The position numbers were made by a program, and so were the translations under genes. Source: VAZQ01 sp963807865 (lineage in GTDB: Bacteria > Pseudomonadota > Alphaproteobacteria > Rhizobiales > Xanthobacteraceae). From it: a stretch of 64,000 nt of DNA. The notes beneath the pieces are model-generated. The model saw nothing but the letters and a program-made list of their open reading frames with translations. It made no database searches and was not told the DNA's origin. The stretch is from NCBI GenBank assembly GCA_963807865.1, contig CAWEDK010000019.1, positions 118,653 to 182,652 on the forward strand. The letters are read 5' to 3'. Of the stretch, positions 53,827 to 64,000 are shown one piece after another (the stretch's first letter is position 1; each line of letters starts with the position of its first letter).

Positions 53827-56800
53827 ATGTCGTCATCCTTGCTCATGACGCGGCGCTTTGCGCCGTTGTTCTGGTGCCAGTTCTTTTCGGCATTCAGCGA
53901 CAATTTTCTCAAGAACGCGCTGGTTTTCCTGATCCTGTTCCACCCCGACATCGGCGGTTCGCACGCCGGAGCGCTGGTGACGCTGGCCGCCGCGGTGTTC
54001 ATCGCGCCCTATTTCTTTCTGTCCGCGCTCGGTGGCGAACTGGCCGACCGCTTCGACAAATCGGTGGTGGCGCAGCGTATCAAGCTCGCGGAAATCGGCG
54101 TTGCCCTGATCGCGGTGCTTGGGTTCAGCCTGCACTCGGTCCCGATCCTGTTCTTCGCGCTGTTCCTGTTCGGCGTCATCGCGTCGCTGTTCGGACCGAT
54201 CAAGTACGGCATCCTGCCCGACCACCTGCAGCGCTCCGAACTGCCCGCCGGTAACGCGCTGGTCGAAGGCGCGACCTTCATCGCCATCCTGCTCGGCACC
54301 ATCGTCGGCGGCATCGCCGCCAAGAACGGCGGCGATCCGGCCCGGTTCGCGCTGCTGATGATCGTGTTCTCGCTGATGTGCTGGGGCGCGAGCCTGTTCA
54401 TTCCGCGCGACCGGCGAGGCGGCGCCCGGCCTGACGATCCAGAAGCAACGTGCTCGAGTCGACCGGCGGGCTGCTGCAGTTCCTGCGCGAGGACCCCCGG
54501 TTGTGGTGGGGCGCGCTCGTCACGAGCTGGTTCTGGCTGGTCGGCGCGGTCGCGCTCTCGCTGATGCCGACGCTGGTGAAGGAGGTGCTCGGCGGCAACG
54601 AGGAGGTGGTGACGACCTGCCTCGCCATCTTCTCGATTTCGATCGCGGTTGGCTCCGGTCTCGCGGCCTGGCTGGCGGCTGGCCGGATCATCCTGCTGCC
54701 GACCCTGCTCGGCGCCGTCCTGCTCGGCATTTTCGCGATCGATCTCGGCTGGTCGACCTACGCGCGCAGCGCCGATTCCCGGACTCGACGGTTATCTGGC
54801 GATCTTCCAGTCAGTGCGCGGGTTTCGCTTCGCGGTCGATCTCGCCGGCCTCGCGATCGCGGGCGGCCTGTTCATCGTGCCGGTGTTCGCCGCCGTGCAG
54901 GCCTGGGCCGGCGCCGACCGCCGTGCGCGCGTGGTGGCCGGCGTCAACGTGCTCAACGCCGCCTTCATGGCGGGCAAGCTCGGTCATCGTCGCGCTGCTG
55001 CAGATGGCGGGCCTGACGACGTCGAGCCTGTTCGTGCTGCTCGGGCTTTGGCAGCCTGCTGGTCGCGGTGGCGATCGGCTACACGATGCCGTCGAGCGCG
55101 GTCAGCGACGCGCTGTCGATCCTCTATCGCGCGCTGTTCCGGATCGAGGTGAAGGGCCTCGACAATCTCAACAAGGCCGGCCCCAACGTCATCATCGCGC
55201 TCAACCATGTGAGCTTCCTCGATGCCGGCTTGGCGTTGTCGCTGCGCAACCGCAAGCCGGTGTTCGCCATCGATGTCGGCATCTCGCGCAAGTGGTGGGT
55301 GCGGCCGTTCGTGCGGCTCACCAACGCGATTCCGCTCGATCCGCTCAAGCCGATGGGCATCCGCACCCTGATCGAAGCGGTCCGGGCCGGCAACGCGCTG
55401 ATCATCTTTCCGGAAGGCCGCATCACCGTCACCGGCAGCCTGATGAAGGTCTACGACGGCGCCGCCATGATCGCCGACAAGTCGGACGCCGAGATCGTGC
55501 CGGTGCGCATCGAGGGCCTGGAGCAGACGCCGTTCAGCCGGCTGTCGAAAGAGCAGGTCCGGCGCAAGTGGTTCCCCAAGGTCAAGGTGACGATCCTCGA
55601 ACCGGTGAAGCTCACGGTCGATCCGGAGCTCAAGGGCCGCAAGCGGCGGCAGGCGGCCGGGCGCGGCGCTCTACGGCATCATGTCCGACCTCGTGTTCCG
55701 CACCACCTCGACCGACCGGACCGTATTCCAGGCGGTGGTCGAGCCGCCCACCAGCACGGCCGCAACCGGGTCGCGGTCGAGGATCCGCTCGCCGGCCCGC
55801 TCAGCTACAAGCGACTGCTGATCGGCGACGTCGATCCTGGGCCGCAAGCTGATGCCGTACGCGCCCGGAGGGCCGCGCGCTCGGCGTGATGCTGCCCAAC
55901 GCCAACGGCGCCGTCGTCACCATCCTGGCGCTGATGTCGGCGGGCCGCGTGCCGGCGATGATCAATTTCACCGCCGGCGCCGCCAACATCCTGGCCGCCT
56001 GCAAGGCCGCGCAGCTCGACGCGATCGTCACGTCGCGCGCCTTCATCGAGAAGGGCACGGCTCGACCGCCCTGGTGGCGGCGCTCAGCCAGAGCGTCAAG
56101 ATCGTCTATCTCGAGGACGTCCGCGCCCAGGTCACGTTCGCCGACAAGATCCGCGGGCTGCTCAACGGCCGACAAGCCGCTGGTCGCGCGCCACGCCCGA
56201 CGATTGGGCGGCGATCCTGTTCACTTCCGGCTCTGAGGGCGTGCCGAAGGGCGTCGTGCTCTCTCACCGCAACATGCTGGCCAATGCCGCGCAGGCCGCC
56301 GCCCGCATCGACTTCGGCTGCCAGGACAAGGTGTTCAACGTGCTGCCGGTGTTCCACTCGTTCGGGCTGACGGTCGGCGTCATGCTGCCGCTCGTCTCCG
56401 GCGTGCCGATCTATCCTGTATCCGTCGCCGCTGCACTACCGCACGGTGGCGGAACTGATCTACGGCGTGAACGCCACCATCATGTTCGGCACCGACACCT
56501 TCCTCGCCGGCTATGCGCGGGTTGCGCACCCATACGACTTCCGTTCGCTGCGCTACATTCTGGCGGGCGCCGAGCCGGTCAAGGAATCGACGCGGCGTAC
56601 CTACATGGAGAAATTCGGCCTGCGCATCCTCGAAGGCTACGGCGTCACCGAGACGGCGCCGGTGCTCGCGCTCAACACGCCGATGTTCAACAAGTTCGGC
56701 ACCGTCGGGCCGCATCCTGCCCGGCATGGAAGCGCGGCTCGACAAGGTCGAAGGCGTCGACGAGGGCGGCCGCCTGTACGTGCGCGGGCCGAACGTGATG

Positions 56801-57263
56801 CTGGGCTATCTCAAGGTCGAAAATCCCGGCGTGCTCGAGCCGCCGGCCGAGGGTTGGCACGATACCGGCGACATCGTCACCATCGACGAGCAGGGCTTCG
56901 TCGCCATCAAGGGGCGCGCCAAGCGCTTCGCCAAGGTCGGCCGGCGAGATGATCTCGCTCGCTGCCGTCGAGATGCTCGCGTCCGAACTGTGGCCGGACG
57001 TGCCCTCGGCCGTGGTGGCGGTGCCGGACGCGCGACGCGGCGAGCGGCTGATCCTGGTGACGCAGCGCAAGAACGCCACCCGTGCGGAATTCCAGGCGTT
57101 CGCCAAGGCGAAGCATGCCTCCGACCTGATGGCGCCGTCGGAAGTCTGGCCGGTCGAGAAACTGCCGATGCTCGGCTCCGGCAAGGTCGACAACATCAGC
57201 CTCGCGCAGTTCGTGCAGGAGCGTCTCGCCACCGCGACGCCGAAGCCGGCCGTACTCGTGTAA
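53827..57263 (+). CDS. Fused lysophospholipid transporter / acyltransferase / acyl-ACP synthetase (LplT-PlsC-Aas), many frameshifts
   Basis: One continuous protein of about 1145 residues, broken by about ten indels. Residues 1-400: MFS-type transporter with FFSAFSDNFLKNALVFLILF, PYFFLSALGGELADRFDK and GPIKYGILPDHLQ (LplT-like). Middle: PlsC-type acyltransferase with NHVSFLD (HX4D) and FPEGRITVTGS. C-terminal 480 residues: AMP-forming ligase with LFTSGSEGVPKGVVLSHRN, GYGVTETAPVLALN and HDTGDIVTIDEQGFV. It would take up lysophosphatidylethanolamine and reacylate it with free fatty acid, as in LplT-Aas. The fusion order is known in alphaproteobacteria. Indel sites include near 54425, 54780, 54985, 55050, 55660, 55840, 56060, 56435, 56715 and 56945. 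Confidence 0.93.
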
Positions 57264-57279
57264 CCCGCGCGCTCCGGGC

Positions 57280-58364
57280 TCAGCGCCCGGGCGTACCGTC
57301 GTCGGCCTGATCGTCGCCGGGCGGCGTCAGCAATCCGCTCGTCCCCACGGACCCGAGCCGTCCGGCAGCCGGCGGCGGCAGCGTCTCCGGTGCGCCGCCG
57401 TGTACCGAATAGAGCGACGGCCGCGCGCGATTGATCTGCAGGTGGAAAATATCCGGGCGGTTGTAGTGCCCGGCAAAATCGTGCCGCAGCTTCATCTGGA
57501 TCGGCGATATCCAGATTGCAGTCGGCGTACAGGATGCCCTCCTCGGCGCCCATCGGACCCGCGAGCACGCGGCTGTTCGGCGCCACGATGACGCTGCCGC
57601 CGCAGCAGTCGGGGTCGCGCAGGAATTTTTCGCCGTCAGGCCCGGCCCGCAGCATCTCGATCATGTGGTCGTCGACGGTGCCGCAGGCCGAGATCACGAA
57701 CGCCTTGCTCATCTGCGCGAACGCCTGCGAGTCGATCGTCACGCGGTTGCGCAGCGGATCACCGCTGGTCGGGAAATGATTGGGCCAGCTCATGACGTGG
57801 ATGCGCGTGCCCTCGGCGGTCAGCGCGAACACGGCGAGCGGATTGGAATTCTCGCCGCAGATCAGCCCGCTCATCGGGCCGAAGGCGGTCTGGAACGCGC
57901 CGAACGTGTCGCCGAATCCGCCGGTGTGGACGCAGCCGTTCGCCCACCGTCGGCATGATCTTCTGGTGCTTGCCGATCAGCGTGCCGTCGGGCGCGATAT
58001 AGACCTGACTGTTGAACATCGTCCCCATGGTGTTGGGGATTTTTTCGCAGGCGCCGATGACCACGTACGCGTTGGCGTCGCGGGCGGCCGCGCAAAGCGC
58101 GTCGGTCTCCGGCCCCGGAATTTCGATCGAGTTCTTGAACAACTCGGTCGCCAGCCGGTTGGCGATGGCGCCGGTCGCGGCGTGGTGGTGGTACCAGACC
58201 GGATGCGCCGGAATAAATCCTTCCGGAAACCCGATCACGCGCGCACCGTTGCGGCCGGCTTCGCGGATCAGCCGGCAGGCCTTTTCGGTCGAGCCTTCGC
58301 GGTCGAGGAAGACCGAGGCGGCCTGGACGGCGGCGACCTTAACGATCGGGTAGACGTCGCCCAT
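57280..58364 (-). CDS. Carbon-nitrogen hydrolase (nitrilase family), frameshifts
   Basis: About 360 residues. Catalytic triad visible: Glu in VIGFPEGFIPAHPVW, Lys in IGKHQKIMPTVGER and Cys in GLICGENSNPLAVFAL. The start is MGDVYPIVKVAAVQAASVFLDREGS. Frame changes lie near 57945 and 57505. The long C-terminal end (NRARPSLYSVHGGAPETLPPPAAG) and the motif CGEN are those of nitrilases and cyanide hydratase-like enzymes, rather than amidases (CxEx). Aryl- or alkyl-nitrile substrate not known. It converges with the Aas gene, with 16 bases between stops. Confidence 0.88.
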
Positions 58365-58610
58365 GCCGCGCTCCAGCAATTCCAGCGTTGCGATATCTAT
58401 GTCAGCCGCCTGGGCCTGCAGCCCTTGGTCCGGCACGATCTTGCCCCGGTCATGCTGCCGCAGGAGCATCGGGCAATCAACTCGGCTCGCACGAACTTGA
58501 GGTGGCGCGGGCAGCGGTTCCGCCGCGATCCACGGCGCGGATACCGCTCGTGCTTTACTTCGTGCGGTCGCCATGCCACCTGACTGCGTCGACAACCCCC
58601 AGCGGTCGCC

Positions 58611-59084
58611 ATGTTCGAAGCCTTCAGGAAATTCCTGTCCGACGTCACGGACGGCGACAAGCACCCCAGCGCACTTCGCGGAGAACGACTACCGGCTCGC
58701 GGCCGCCGCGCTGCTCGTTCATGCCGCGGCGATCGACGGCGACCTCTCGGAGGCCGAGCGGAACAAGCTTCATGCCGTCATCAAGCGGCGTTTCGACCTC
58801 GACGACGCCACCACCGATGTTCTGGTCGCCGAGGCGACCGAAGCCGAGCACGAGGCGATCGACCTCTATCACTTCACCAGCCTGATCAACCGTTCGCTCG
58901 ACGAGGACGGGCGGCGGCGCATGGTCGAGATGATGTGGGAGATCGCCTTCGCGGACGGCCGGATCGGCGAATTCGAGGACAATCTGCTCTGGCGGGCCGC
59001 CGACCTTCTCGGGGATTTCGGCGCACGACCGAATCGAGCTTGCGCCGGCAAGTCGCCGGCGAGCGCGGAATCGAACAGCCGTGA
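58611..59084 (+). CDS. TerB-like protein (tellurite resistance TerB family), frameshifts
   Basis: About 155 residues. Starts MFEAFRKFLSDVTDGDKHP; after an indel near 58672 it reads AENDYRLAAAALLVHAAAIDGDLSEAERNKLHAVIKRRFDLDD and MWEIAFADGRIGEFEDNLLWRAADLLG (each quoted in part), an all-helical TerB repeat with Asp/Glu residues that can bind metal. A second indel near 59025 leads to DRIELRRQVAGERGIEQP. The last codons overlap the GTG start of the SDR gene. TerB domain proteins are general and do not on their own indicate tellurite resistance. Confidence 0.83.
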   Translation: MFEAFRKFLSDVTDGDKHPSALRGERLPARGRRAARSCRGDRRRPLGGRAEQASCRHQAAFRPRRRHHRCSGRRGDRSRARGDRPLSLHQPDQPFARRGRAAAHGRDDVGDRLRGRPDRRIRGQSALAGRRPSRGFRRTTESSLRRQVAGERGIEQP

Positions 59085-59871
59085 CACCCGAGCGGCGACC
59101 CGTCACGCTGATCACCGGCGCCTCGGCCGGCATCGGCAGCGCGCTCGCCCGCGTATCTACGCGTCGAATGGGCATGAGGTGATGCTGGTGGCGCGCCGCG
59201 CCGATCGGCTTGCCGCTCTGGCCGACGAGATCGCCGGCCGCGGGCATCGGCGGCCGCTGGTCGCTGCGATCGATCTGCAGGCGCGGGATGCGGTGCGGCG
59301 GATCGGCGAGCAGATGGCGAGGCTGGGCGTCGAGCCGGAGATCGTCGTCAACAATGCGGGCTTCGGCCTCCTCGGGACCGGCCGCTTCGCTCGATCGCGC
59401 CGAGCAGCTTGCCATGATCGACCTCAACGTGCGCGCGCTCACCGAACTGTCGCTGGCATGGATCGATGTCCTCAAGCGCCGCAAGGGCGGCATTCTCAAC
59501 GTCGGGTCGGTCGCCGGGTTTCTGCCCGGTCCCGGCATGGCGGTGTACTACGCCACCAAAGCCTATGTGCTGTCGTTCAGCCAGGCGCTGCATCATGAGC
59601 TCAAGCCGTTCGGCGTGCGGGTGACGGTGCTGTGTCCGGGCCCGGTGCCGACCGAGTTTCAGGCCCGCGCCGGCGTGAGCAGCGCGACCTTTCCGCGCCT
59701 GCTCGCCCGCTCGGCCGAACGGGTGCGCTGACGAAGGCTATCGCGGCTTGCAAGGCTGGCCGCGCTGTGGTCGTTCCGGGTGGGCCCAACAAGGTGGTCA
59801 CGGTCCTGGCCAGGTTGTTGCCGCGCCGCGTGTTGCTGGCGGCGACCGCGCAGCATCAGAAGAACCGCTAG
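59081..59871 (+). CDS. Short-chain dehydrogenase/reductase (SDR), frameshifts
   Basis: About 263 residues. GTG start overlaps the TerB stop. Rossmann motif VTLITGASAGIGSALAR, then after a break near 59150 HEVMLVARRADRLAALADEIA, VNNAGFGLLGT, the catalytic Ser in LNVGSVAGFLPGPGMA and Tyr-Lys in VYYATKAYVLSFSQALHHEL, and VTVLCPGPVPTEF. The C-terminus, in a shifted frame, is VVVPGGPNKVVTVLARLLPRR, typical of SDR5-like proteins annotated in alphaproteobacteria. Frame changes near 59150, 59385, 59730 and 59755. Classical SDR with the Ser-Tyr-Lys triad; substrate unknown. Confidence 0.88.
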
Positions 59872-60008
59872 TACTCGGAATCATCAGTCGGGAAGCCTTG
59901 CGGCGTACTCATGCCGGCCTCCCAGGCGGACGCCTTGAAATTCTCCTACGTTCGCGGCTAACACTTTGGTTTGTCCGCGATTTTCGGTTTGCGATTCGAC
60001 ACGCCGCC

Positions 60009-60716
60009 ATGCTGCAACCGATCCTGATCGTCATGCACCAGGAAAACTCGACACCTGGACGCATCGGCCACGCGCTGCGCGAGCGTGGCTTTCCGCTGGA
60101 CATGCGACGGCCCCGCCTTGGCGACCCGCTGCCGGAAACGATGGATGATCACGCCGGCGCCATCATTTTCGGCGGTCCCATGAGCGCCAACGATTCCGAC
60201 GACTTTATTCGGCCGGAGATCGACTGGATCGGCGTGCCGCTGCGCGACCGCAAGCCGTATCTGGGCATCTGCCTCGGCGCGCAGATGCTGGCGCATCACC
60301 TGGGCAGCCGCGTCTACAAGCATCCCGACGGCCACGCCGAGGTCGGGTACTACCCGATCCGGCCGACGGAGTTCGGGCGCTCGGTTTGCGATCCCTGGCC
60401 CGAGCAGGTCTATCAGTGGCATCGCGAGGGCTTCGACCTGCCGTCGGGAGCCGAATTGTTGGCGGAGGGCGACAGCTTTCCGATCCAGGCGTTCCGTTAC
60501 CAGACCGCCTACTCGCTGCAATTCCATCCGGACGTGACGCACGCCATGATGTGCCGGTGGACCACGCGTGGGCATGAGCGCACGCTGCTGCCGAATGCCA
60601 AGCCGCGGGTCGCTCATTTTGCGGATCGCGCCGTGTACGATCCGGCCGGCCGGGCCTGGCTCGAGGCGTTCCTCAATCACTGGCTCGCCCAGCCAGCGGT
60701 GGCGGAGGCCAAGTAG
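60009..60716 (+). CDS. Glutamine amidotransferase class I domain protein
   Basis: The 235-residue enzyme is a single-domain GATase. The nucleophile lies in YLGICLGAQMLAHHLG and the His-Glu acid region in YSLQFHPDVTHAMM. GGPMSANDSDDFIRPEIDWI precedes it. Length and motifs fit gamma-glutamyl-peptide-type or GMP synthase-like hydrolases (PuuD-related or peptidase C26), rather than a biosynthetic amidotransferase with a synthase domain. The partner and substrate are unknown. It is intact, unlike its neighbours. Confidence 0.88.
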   Translation: MLQPILIVMHQENSTPGRIGHALRERGFPLDMRRPRLGDPLPETMDDHAGAIIFGGPMSANDSDDFIRPEIDWIGVPLRDRKPYLGICLGAQMLAHHLGSRVYKHPDGHAEVGYYPIRPTEFGRSVCDPWPEQVYQWHREGFDLPSGAELLAEGDSFPIQAFRYQTAYSLQFHPDVTHAMMCRWTTRGHERTLLPNAKPRVAHFADRAVYDPAGRAWLEAFLNHWLAQPAVAEAK

Positions 60717-60736
60717 GGCTAAGTAAGCAGGCTCGG

Positions 60737-61971
60737 TCAGTTCTGCTTCTTGTAGAAGCTGCTGACGTGCACCAGCGCCGGAAACGCGCGCATCCAGATC
60801 AGCACGCACAGTAGAATTCCGACGCCGCCGACCAGCACCGCCGGAATCGCGCCGAGCCACGCCGCCATCGCGCCGGCGCGGAAATCGCCAAGCTGGTTGG
60901 ACGTGCCGGTGAACAGCGAATTCACCGCGTTGACGCGCCCGCGCATGTCGTCGGGGGTTTCGATCTGCACCAGCGTGAAGCGGATCACCACGCTGACGGC
61001 GTCCGAGGCGCCCAGCACCGCCAGCGCCGCCATCGACAGGATGAACGACTTCGACAGCGCGAACACGATGGTGGCGAGCCCGAACAGCGCCACGCTGACA
61101 GAACATGATCCGTCCGATATTCCGCGTGAGCGGCCAGTTGGCGAGCGTCGCCGAGACCGCGACCGCGCCGATCGCGGGCGCCGCGCGCAGAAGGCCGAGA
61201 CCTTCGGGCCCGGTGTGGAAAACTTCGTCGGCAAAGATCGGCAGCAGCGCCGTGGTGCCGCCGAGCAGCACCGCGAACAGGTCGAGCGAGATGACGCCGA
61301 GGATGATGGGACTATGCCGGATGTAGGAGATGCCGGCGAAGAATGCCGCGAGGTTGACCGGCGTGCGGTTGGCGGGCGCGGCGCTCGATCACCAGGAACG
61401 CCAGCAGGCCCGCCGACGCGATGAAGAACCCGAAGCAGACGGTGTACGGCACGGTCGCGCCGAACGTGTAGAGGAGGCCGCCGAGAGCAGGCCCGCAGAT
61501 CGTCGCAAGTTGCATGGTCGTGGCCGACGCCGCGACGGCGCGCGGGAACAGCGTGGCGGGTACGATCGAAGGCAGCAGCGTCTGCTGGGTCGGCGCCTCG
61601 AACGCGCGCGCGACGCCGAAGATGAAGACTGCCGCCAGGATCAATTCCTTGCTGATCCAGCCGGAGATCGTGGCGAGCGCGAGCGACGCCGCGACCAGCG
61701 CCTCGACGATCTGACAGATCTGCAGCATGCGCCGCCGGTCGTGGCGGTCGGCGATCTGGCCGGCCACCAGCATGAACATCGCCATCGGCAGGAACTGCAT
61801 GAGGCCGACGAGGCCGAGGTCGAAGGCGCTGCCGGTGAGGGCGTACATCTGCCAGGCGACCGCGACGCCCAGCATCATGAAGCCGAGCGACGCGCAGGTA
61901 CGGGCGCCCCAATAGAGCACGAACGGCCGGTGGCGCAGGATGGAGTCCGGCACGGCATCGAGAGGGTTCAT
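60737..61971 (-). CDS. Major facilitator superfamily exporter (EntS-like), frameshifts
   Basis: About 410 residues, 12 predicted TM helices. Motif A between TM2 and TM3 is AGQIADRHDRRRMLQICQ. TM4-TM5 region AFEAPTQQTLLPSIVPATLFPRAVA is typical of the MFS_3 (EntS/Bmr-like) group. The second half has LGVISLDLFAVLLGGTTALLP and VALFGLATIVFALSKSF with ETPDDMRGRVNAVNSLFTGTSNQLG. Indels near 61375 and 61100. Substrate (siderophore or drug) not known. It converges with the glutamine amidotransferase gene, 20 bases between. Confidence 0.9.
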
Positions 61972-62209
61972 CGGCGGAAGAGGCTTTCGAGCGAATCGGG
62001 CGCGCCGCGAGCGGACGACGGGGAGGTGCCGACGCCCGCCGAGATTACACGATTTCGCAGCCGGTGTCGCGGCGGTTCCGTCAGCCCGGCGCGGACGAAG
62101 AATGTCATCGTCAAGCCCCGGCCGGCGGCGCTACTATGCGTACGCTCGAAATCCGGGAGACTTCGTTTGAAATCGATTTCTGCTCGAAATCCGCTGAGCC
62201 GCACCGCTT

Positions 62210-63203
62210 ATGGCGTTGTTCGCCGTACTGGCCGGTGTTGCCGGCTACGAAGTTGCCGGCCGCGCGCAAAGCGCGCCACCCGTAAACCCGCCGATCTGGA
62301 CCGTGCCGGAGATCGGCGCGCTTGCCGGACGATGCCAACGGCCGCCAGATCCGGCGCGGTCGCGATCTGGTGACCGCGACCTATGCGCATGTCGGTCCGG
62401 AAGTCGCCGATCCCGCCAAGCGCTTATGCCGGCAACAACCTCGCCTGCACCAATTGCCATCTGCTGGCCGGGACGAAGAAGTTCGGGCTTGGCGCTGTTC
62501 GGGATTTACGGGGATTTTCCGACGTACAGCATGCGCTCCGGCACCGAGATCAGCCTCGAGGGCCGTCTCAACTCCTGCATGATGCGAAGCATGAACGGCC
62601 GCTCCATGCCGAACGACGCGCCCGAGATGCAGGCGCTCGTCGCCTACATCAAGTTTCTCTCGACCGGCGTGCCGCCCGGTGAAAAACTGCCCGGCCTCGG
62701 ACCCGGCACGATGCCGGAACTCGATCGCGCCGCCGATCCGGTGCGCGGCCAGGCCGTCTACACCAACAATTGCGCGGTGTGTCACGGGCCTGAAGGCCAG
62801 GGTGTCCGGCGCAGCCTGCCGACCACCGATCTCGGTTACATGATCCCGCCGCTGTGGGGACCGGACAGCTTCAACGACGGCGCCGGCATGACGCGACTGA
62901 TCACGGCGGCGAACTTCATTCACTTCAACATGCCGCACGGCACCGACTACCTCAATCCGCAGCTTTCGCCCGAGCAGGCGTGGGACGTGGCGGCCTACAT
63001 GGTCTCGCAGCCGCGTCCGAACAAGTCCGGCCTCGACAAGGATTTTCCCGACCTGCTCGAAAAGCCGGTCGATGTGCCTTACGGCCCCTACGCGGACAGC
63101 TTCAGCGAGCGGCAGCACAAGTACGGGCCGTTCGCGCCGATCCGCGCGGCGATCGCGCGAACTCAAGGCCGAGCGTCCGGGCGCACCTGCGCCAGCGCGG
63201 TGA
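62210..63203 (+). CDS. TsdA-like diheme cytochrome c (thiosulfate dehydrogenase family), frameshifts
   Basis: The protein, about 330 residues, has a signal peptide (ALFAVLAGVAGYEVAGRAQS) and two c-type haem sites, CTNCH and CAVCH. Between and around them: IWTVPEIG, YAGNNLACTNCHLLAGTKKFG, FGIYGDFPTYSMRSG, GRLNSCMMRSMNGRSMPND, DPVRGQAVYTNNCAVCHGPEGQG and MIPPLWGPDSFNDGAGMTRL. These match TsdA thiosulfate dehydrogenases and close relatives, which oxidise thiosulfate to tetrathionate in the periplasm. Haem 1 axial Cys of TsdA corresponds to Cys in LNSCMM. Indels near 62325, 62420, 62495 and 63165. The exact start is uncertain; a TTG at 62169 is possible. Confidence 0.85.
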
Positions 63204-63233
63204 GTCGTCGAAGCGGACACGGTGGTTCGCCGG

Positions 63234-64000
63234 CTACGCCGCCGGCGGAGCGTCGCCCCGGTCGAACCGCAACGCCAACAGGCGCTTGAGCTTGAGCAAG
63301 TTGATCTCGCCCTGTTCGAAGTGGATCGTTGCGCGCGGATCGGCATGCGCGAGCGCGTCCCGCAATTTGGTCCACAGTTCGCCGGACTGAAACAGCGAGA
63401 GCTCACGCAGCCGCAGGTTGACGACCGGTTCGTCGTACCCGAACGCCAAGCGCGCGGCCTCGTTCATCGACAGAATTCCAGCCGTCGTCGAACTCGCCCG
63501 CCTTGGTGAAGGTCGGATAGGTCACGACCCATGGATTGAGCGCATGCTTGAAGAGCTGCTCGAACACCTCCTGCTGATGGCTCAGCACTTCCGAATAGCA
63601 AACCAGCACAGTACCCAGTCCGCTCACCTCGACCGGCAGCACCAGCCGTTCCCAGACGAGCGCGTTCTGCGCGAATGACGAGGTAAATCGCATGAACAGC
63701 GGGCGGCCTTGCGCGACCGCTTGCTGGTAGGCGCCGATCAGGTCGCGCGAGACCGTGTCGTTGATCGTCGACAGCATGCGGCCGGTGAAATCCTGGCCAA
63801 TGGCGGCTCGGATATTGCGGCCGACATGCATGAAAAAGAAATCGCCCCCGGCCGGAAGCATCTTGGACGAATTGCCGGTGATGTCGAAACTGGTGTCGTC
63901 GGTTAGCGTCGGCAGCGTCAGCTTGTTCATCGCCGACAGCGTGTTCCACTTCGTCAACAGAAACTTCATCGCCGGCGCGAGCGCATCCTGCGGAATCGCT
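63234..64000 (-). CDS. PAS-domain protein, partial at right edge, one frameshift
   Basis: The frame is open at the window edge, so the N-terminus is missing. The visible part reads LLTKWNTLSAMNKLTLPTL, DITGNSSKMLPAGGDFFFMHVGRNI and GQDFTGRMLSTINDTVSRDL, then LPVEVSGLGTVLVCYSEVLSH, a PAS fold of the PAS_5-like group common in alphaproteobacteria. After an indel near 63475 it continues LSMNEAARLAFGYDEPVVNLRLRELS and ends at 63234. Such proteins may sense ligands or light; no kinase or output domain is seen within the window. Confidence 0.75.

Noticed and set aside
1..64000. CRISPR arrays, phage genes, rRNA and transposase genes
   Set aside because: No regularly spaced direct repeats, integrase, transposase DDE/HUH motif or rRNA sequence was found.

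Overview
The window is GC-rich and almost fully coding. Its gene content points to an alphaproteobacterium of the Hyphomicrobiales, probably near Bradyrhizobium, Rhodopseudomonas or Pseudolabrys. The clues are Bug/TctC-type solute receptors without their own permeases, an IalB-family protein, a hopanoid-methylase-like B12 radical SAM protein, a three-subunit molybdenum hydroxylase with a CoxG-like protein, and several dispersed palindromic repeats. There is no prophage, CRISPR array, rRNA operon or recognisable transposase gene. The taxonomic placement is inference.

Layout. 0-10 kb: a GST operon, tRNA-Ala(CGC), yggT/DUF167/folD, typA, a B12 radical SAM protein, a site-2 protease and pterin dehydratase. 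10-20 kb: a Bug receptor whose signal peptide carries an inserted repeat element, a quinone reductase, IalB, rlmN, small membrane proteins and lipoproteins, a K+ channel next to a SET protein, and a CrtI-like oxidoreductase. 20-30 kb: a subtilisin with DPR repeats, a ThDP enzyme, an aminotransferase, a hydroxycinnamoyl-CoA hydratase-lyase with a Bug receptor, a higBA toxin-antitoxin pair with a perfect operator, a lytic transglycosylase and a cupin. 30-40 kb: a large membrane protein, Nudix, GT2, a methyltransferase, an ADP-forming acyl-CoA synthetase, an enoyl-CoA hydratase, a patatin and an alpha/beta hydrolase. 40-53 kb: an RND efflux pair, a flavoprotein/2Fe-2S/UbiD operon and a molybdenum hydroxylase operon. 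53-64 kb: an LplT-PlsC-Aas fusion, a nitrilase, TerB, an SDR, a glutamine amidotransferase, an MFS exporter, a TsdA-like cytochrome and a PAS protein.

Functionally, the 26-53 kb part has the flavour of aromatic or organic-acid catabolism. It combines hydroxycinnamoyl-CoA cleavage, acyl-CoA activation, enoyl-CoA hydration, UbiD decarboxylation, molybdenum hydroxylation, Bug uptake receptors and efflux. No single complete pathway can be proved from the sequence.

The most unusual signal is a family of 165-170 bp elements at three loci (11154-11322, 19844-20013 and 40246-40413). Each consists of two inverted 76-79 bp hairpins around a 13-14 bp AT-rich spacer. The ends are CTAG, the arm sequences differ from copy to copy but stay self-complementary, and a three- or four-base bulge always lies on the arm that faces the spacer. 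One copy sits in frame inside a signal peptide.

A technical caution: about twenty genes, including core genes such as folD and typA, contain single-base frameshifts that restore perfectly normal family sequence when corrected. This looks like indel error in the assembly more than mass pseudogenisation. Such genes are given here as one CDS spanning the broken frames.
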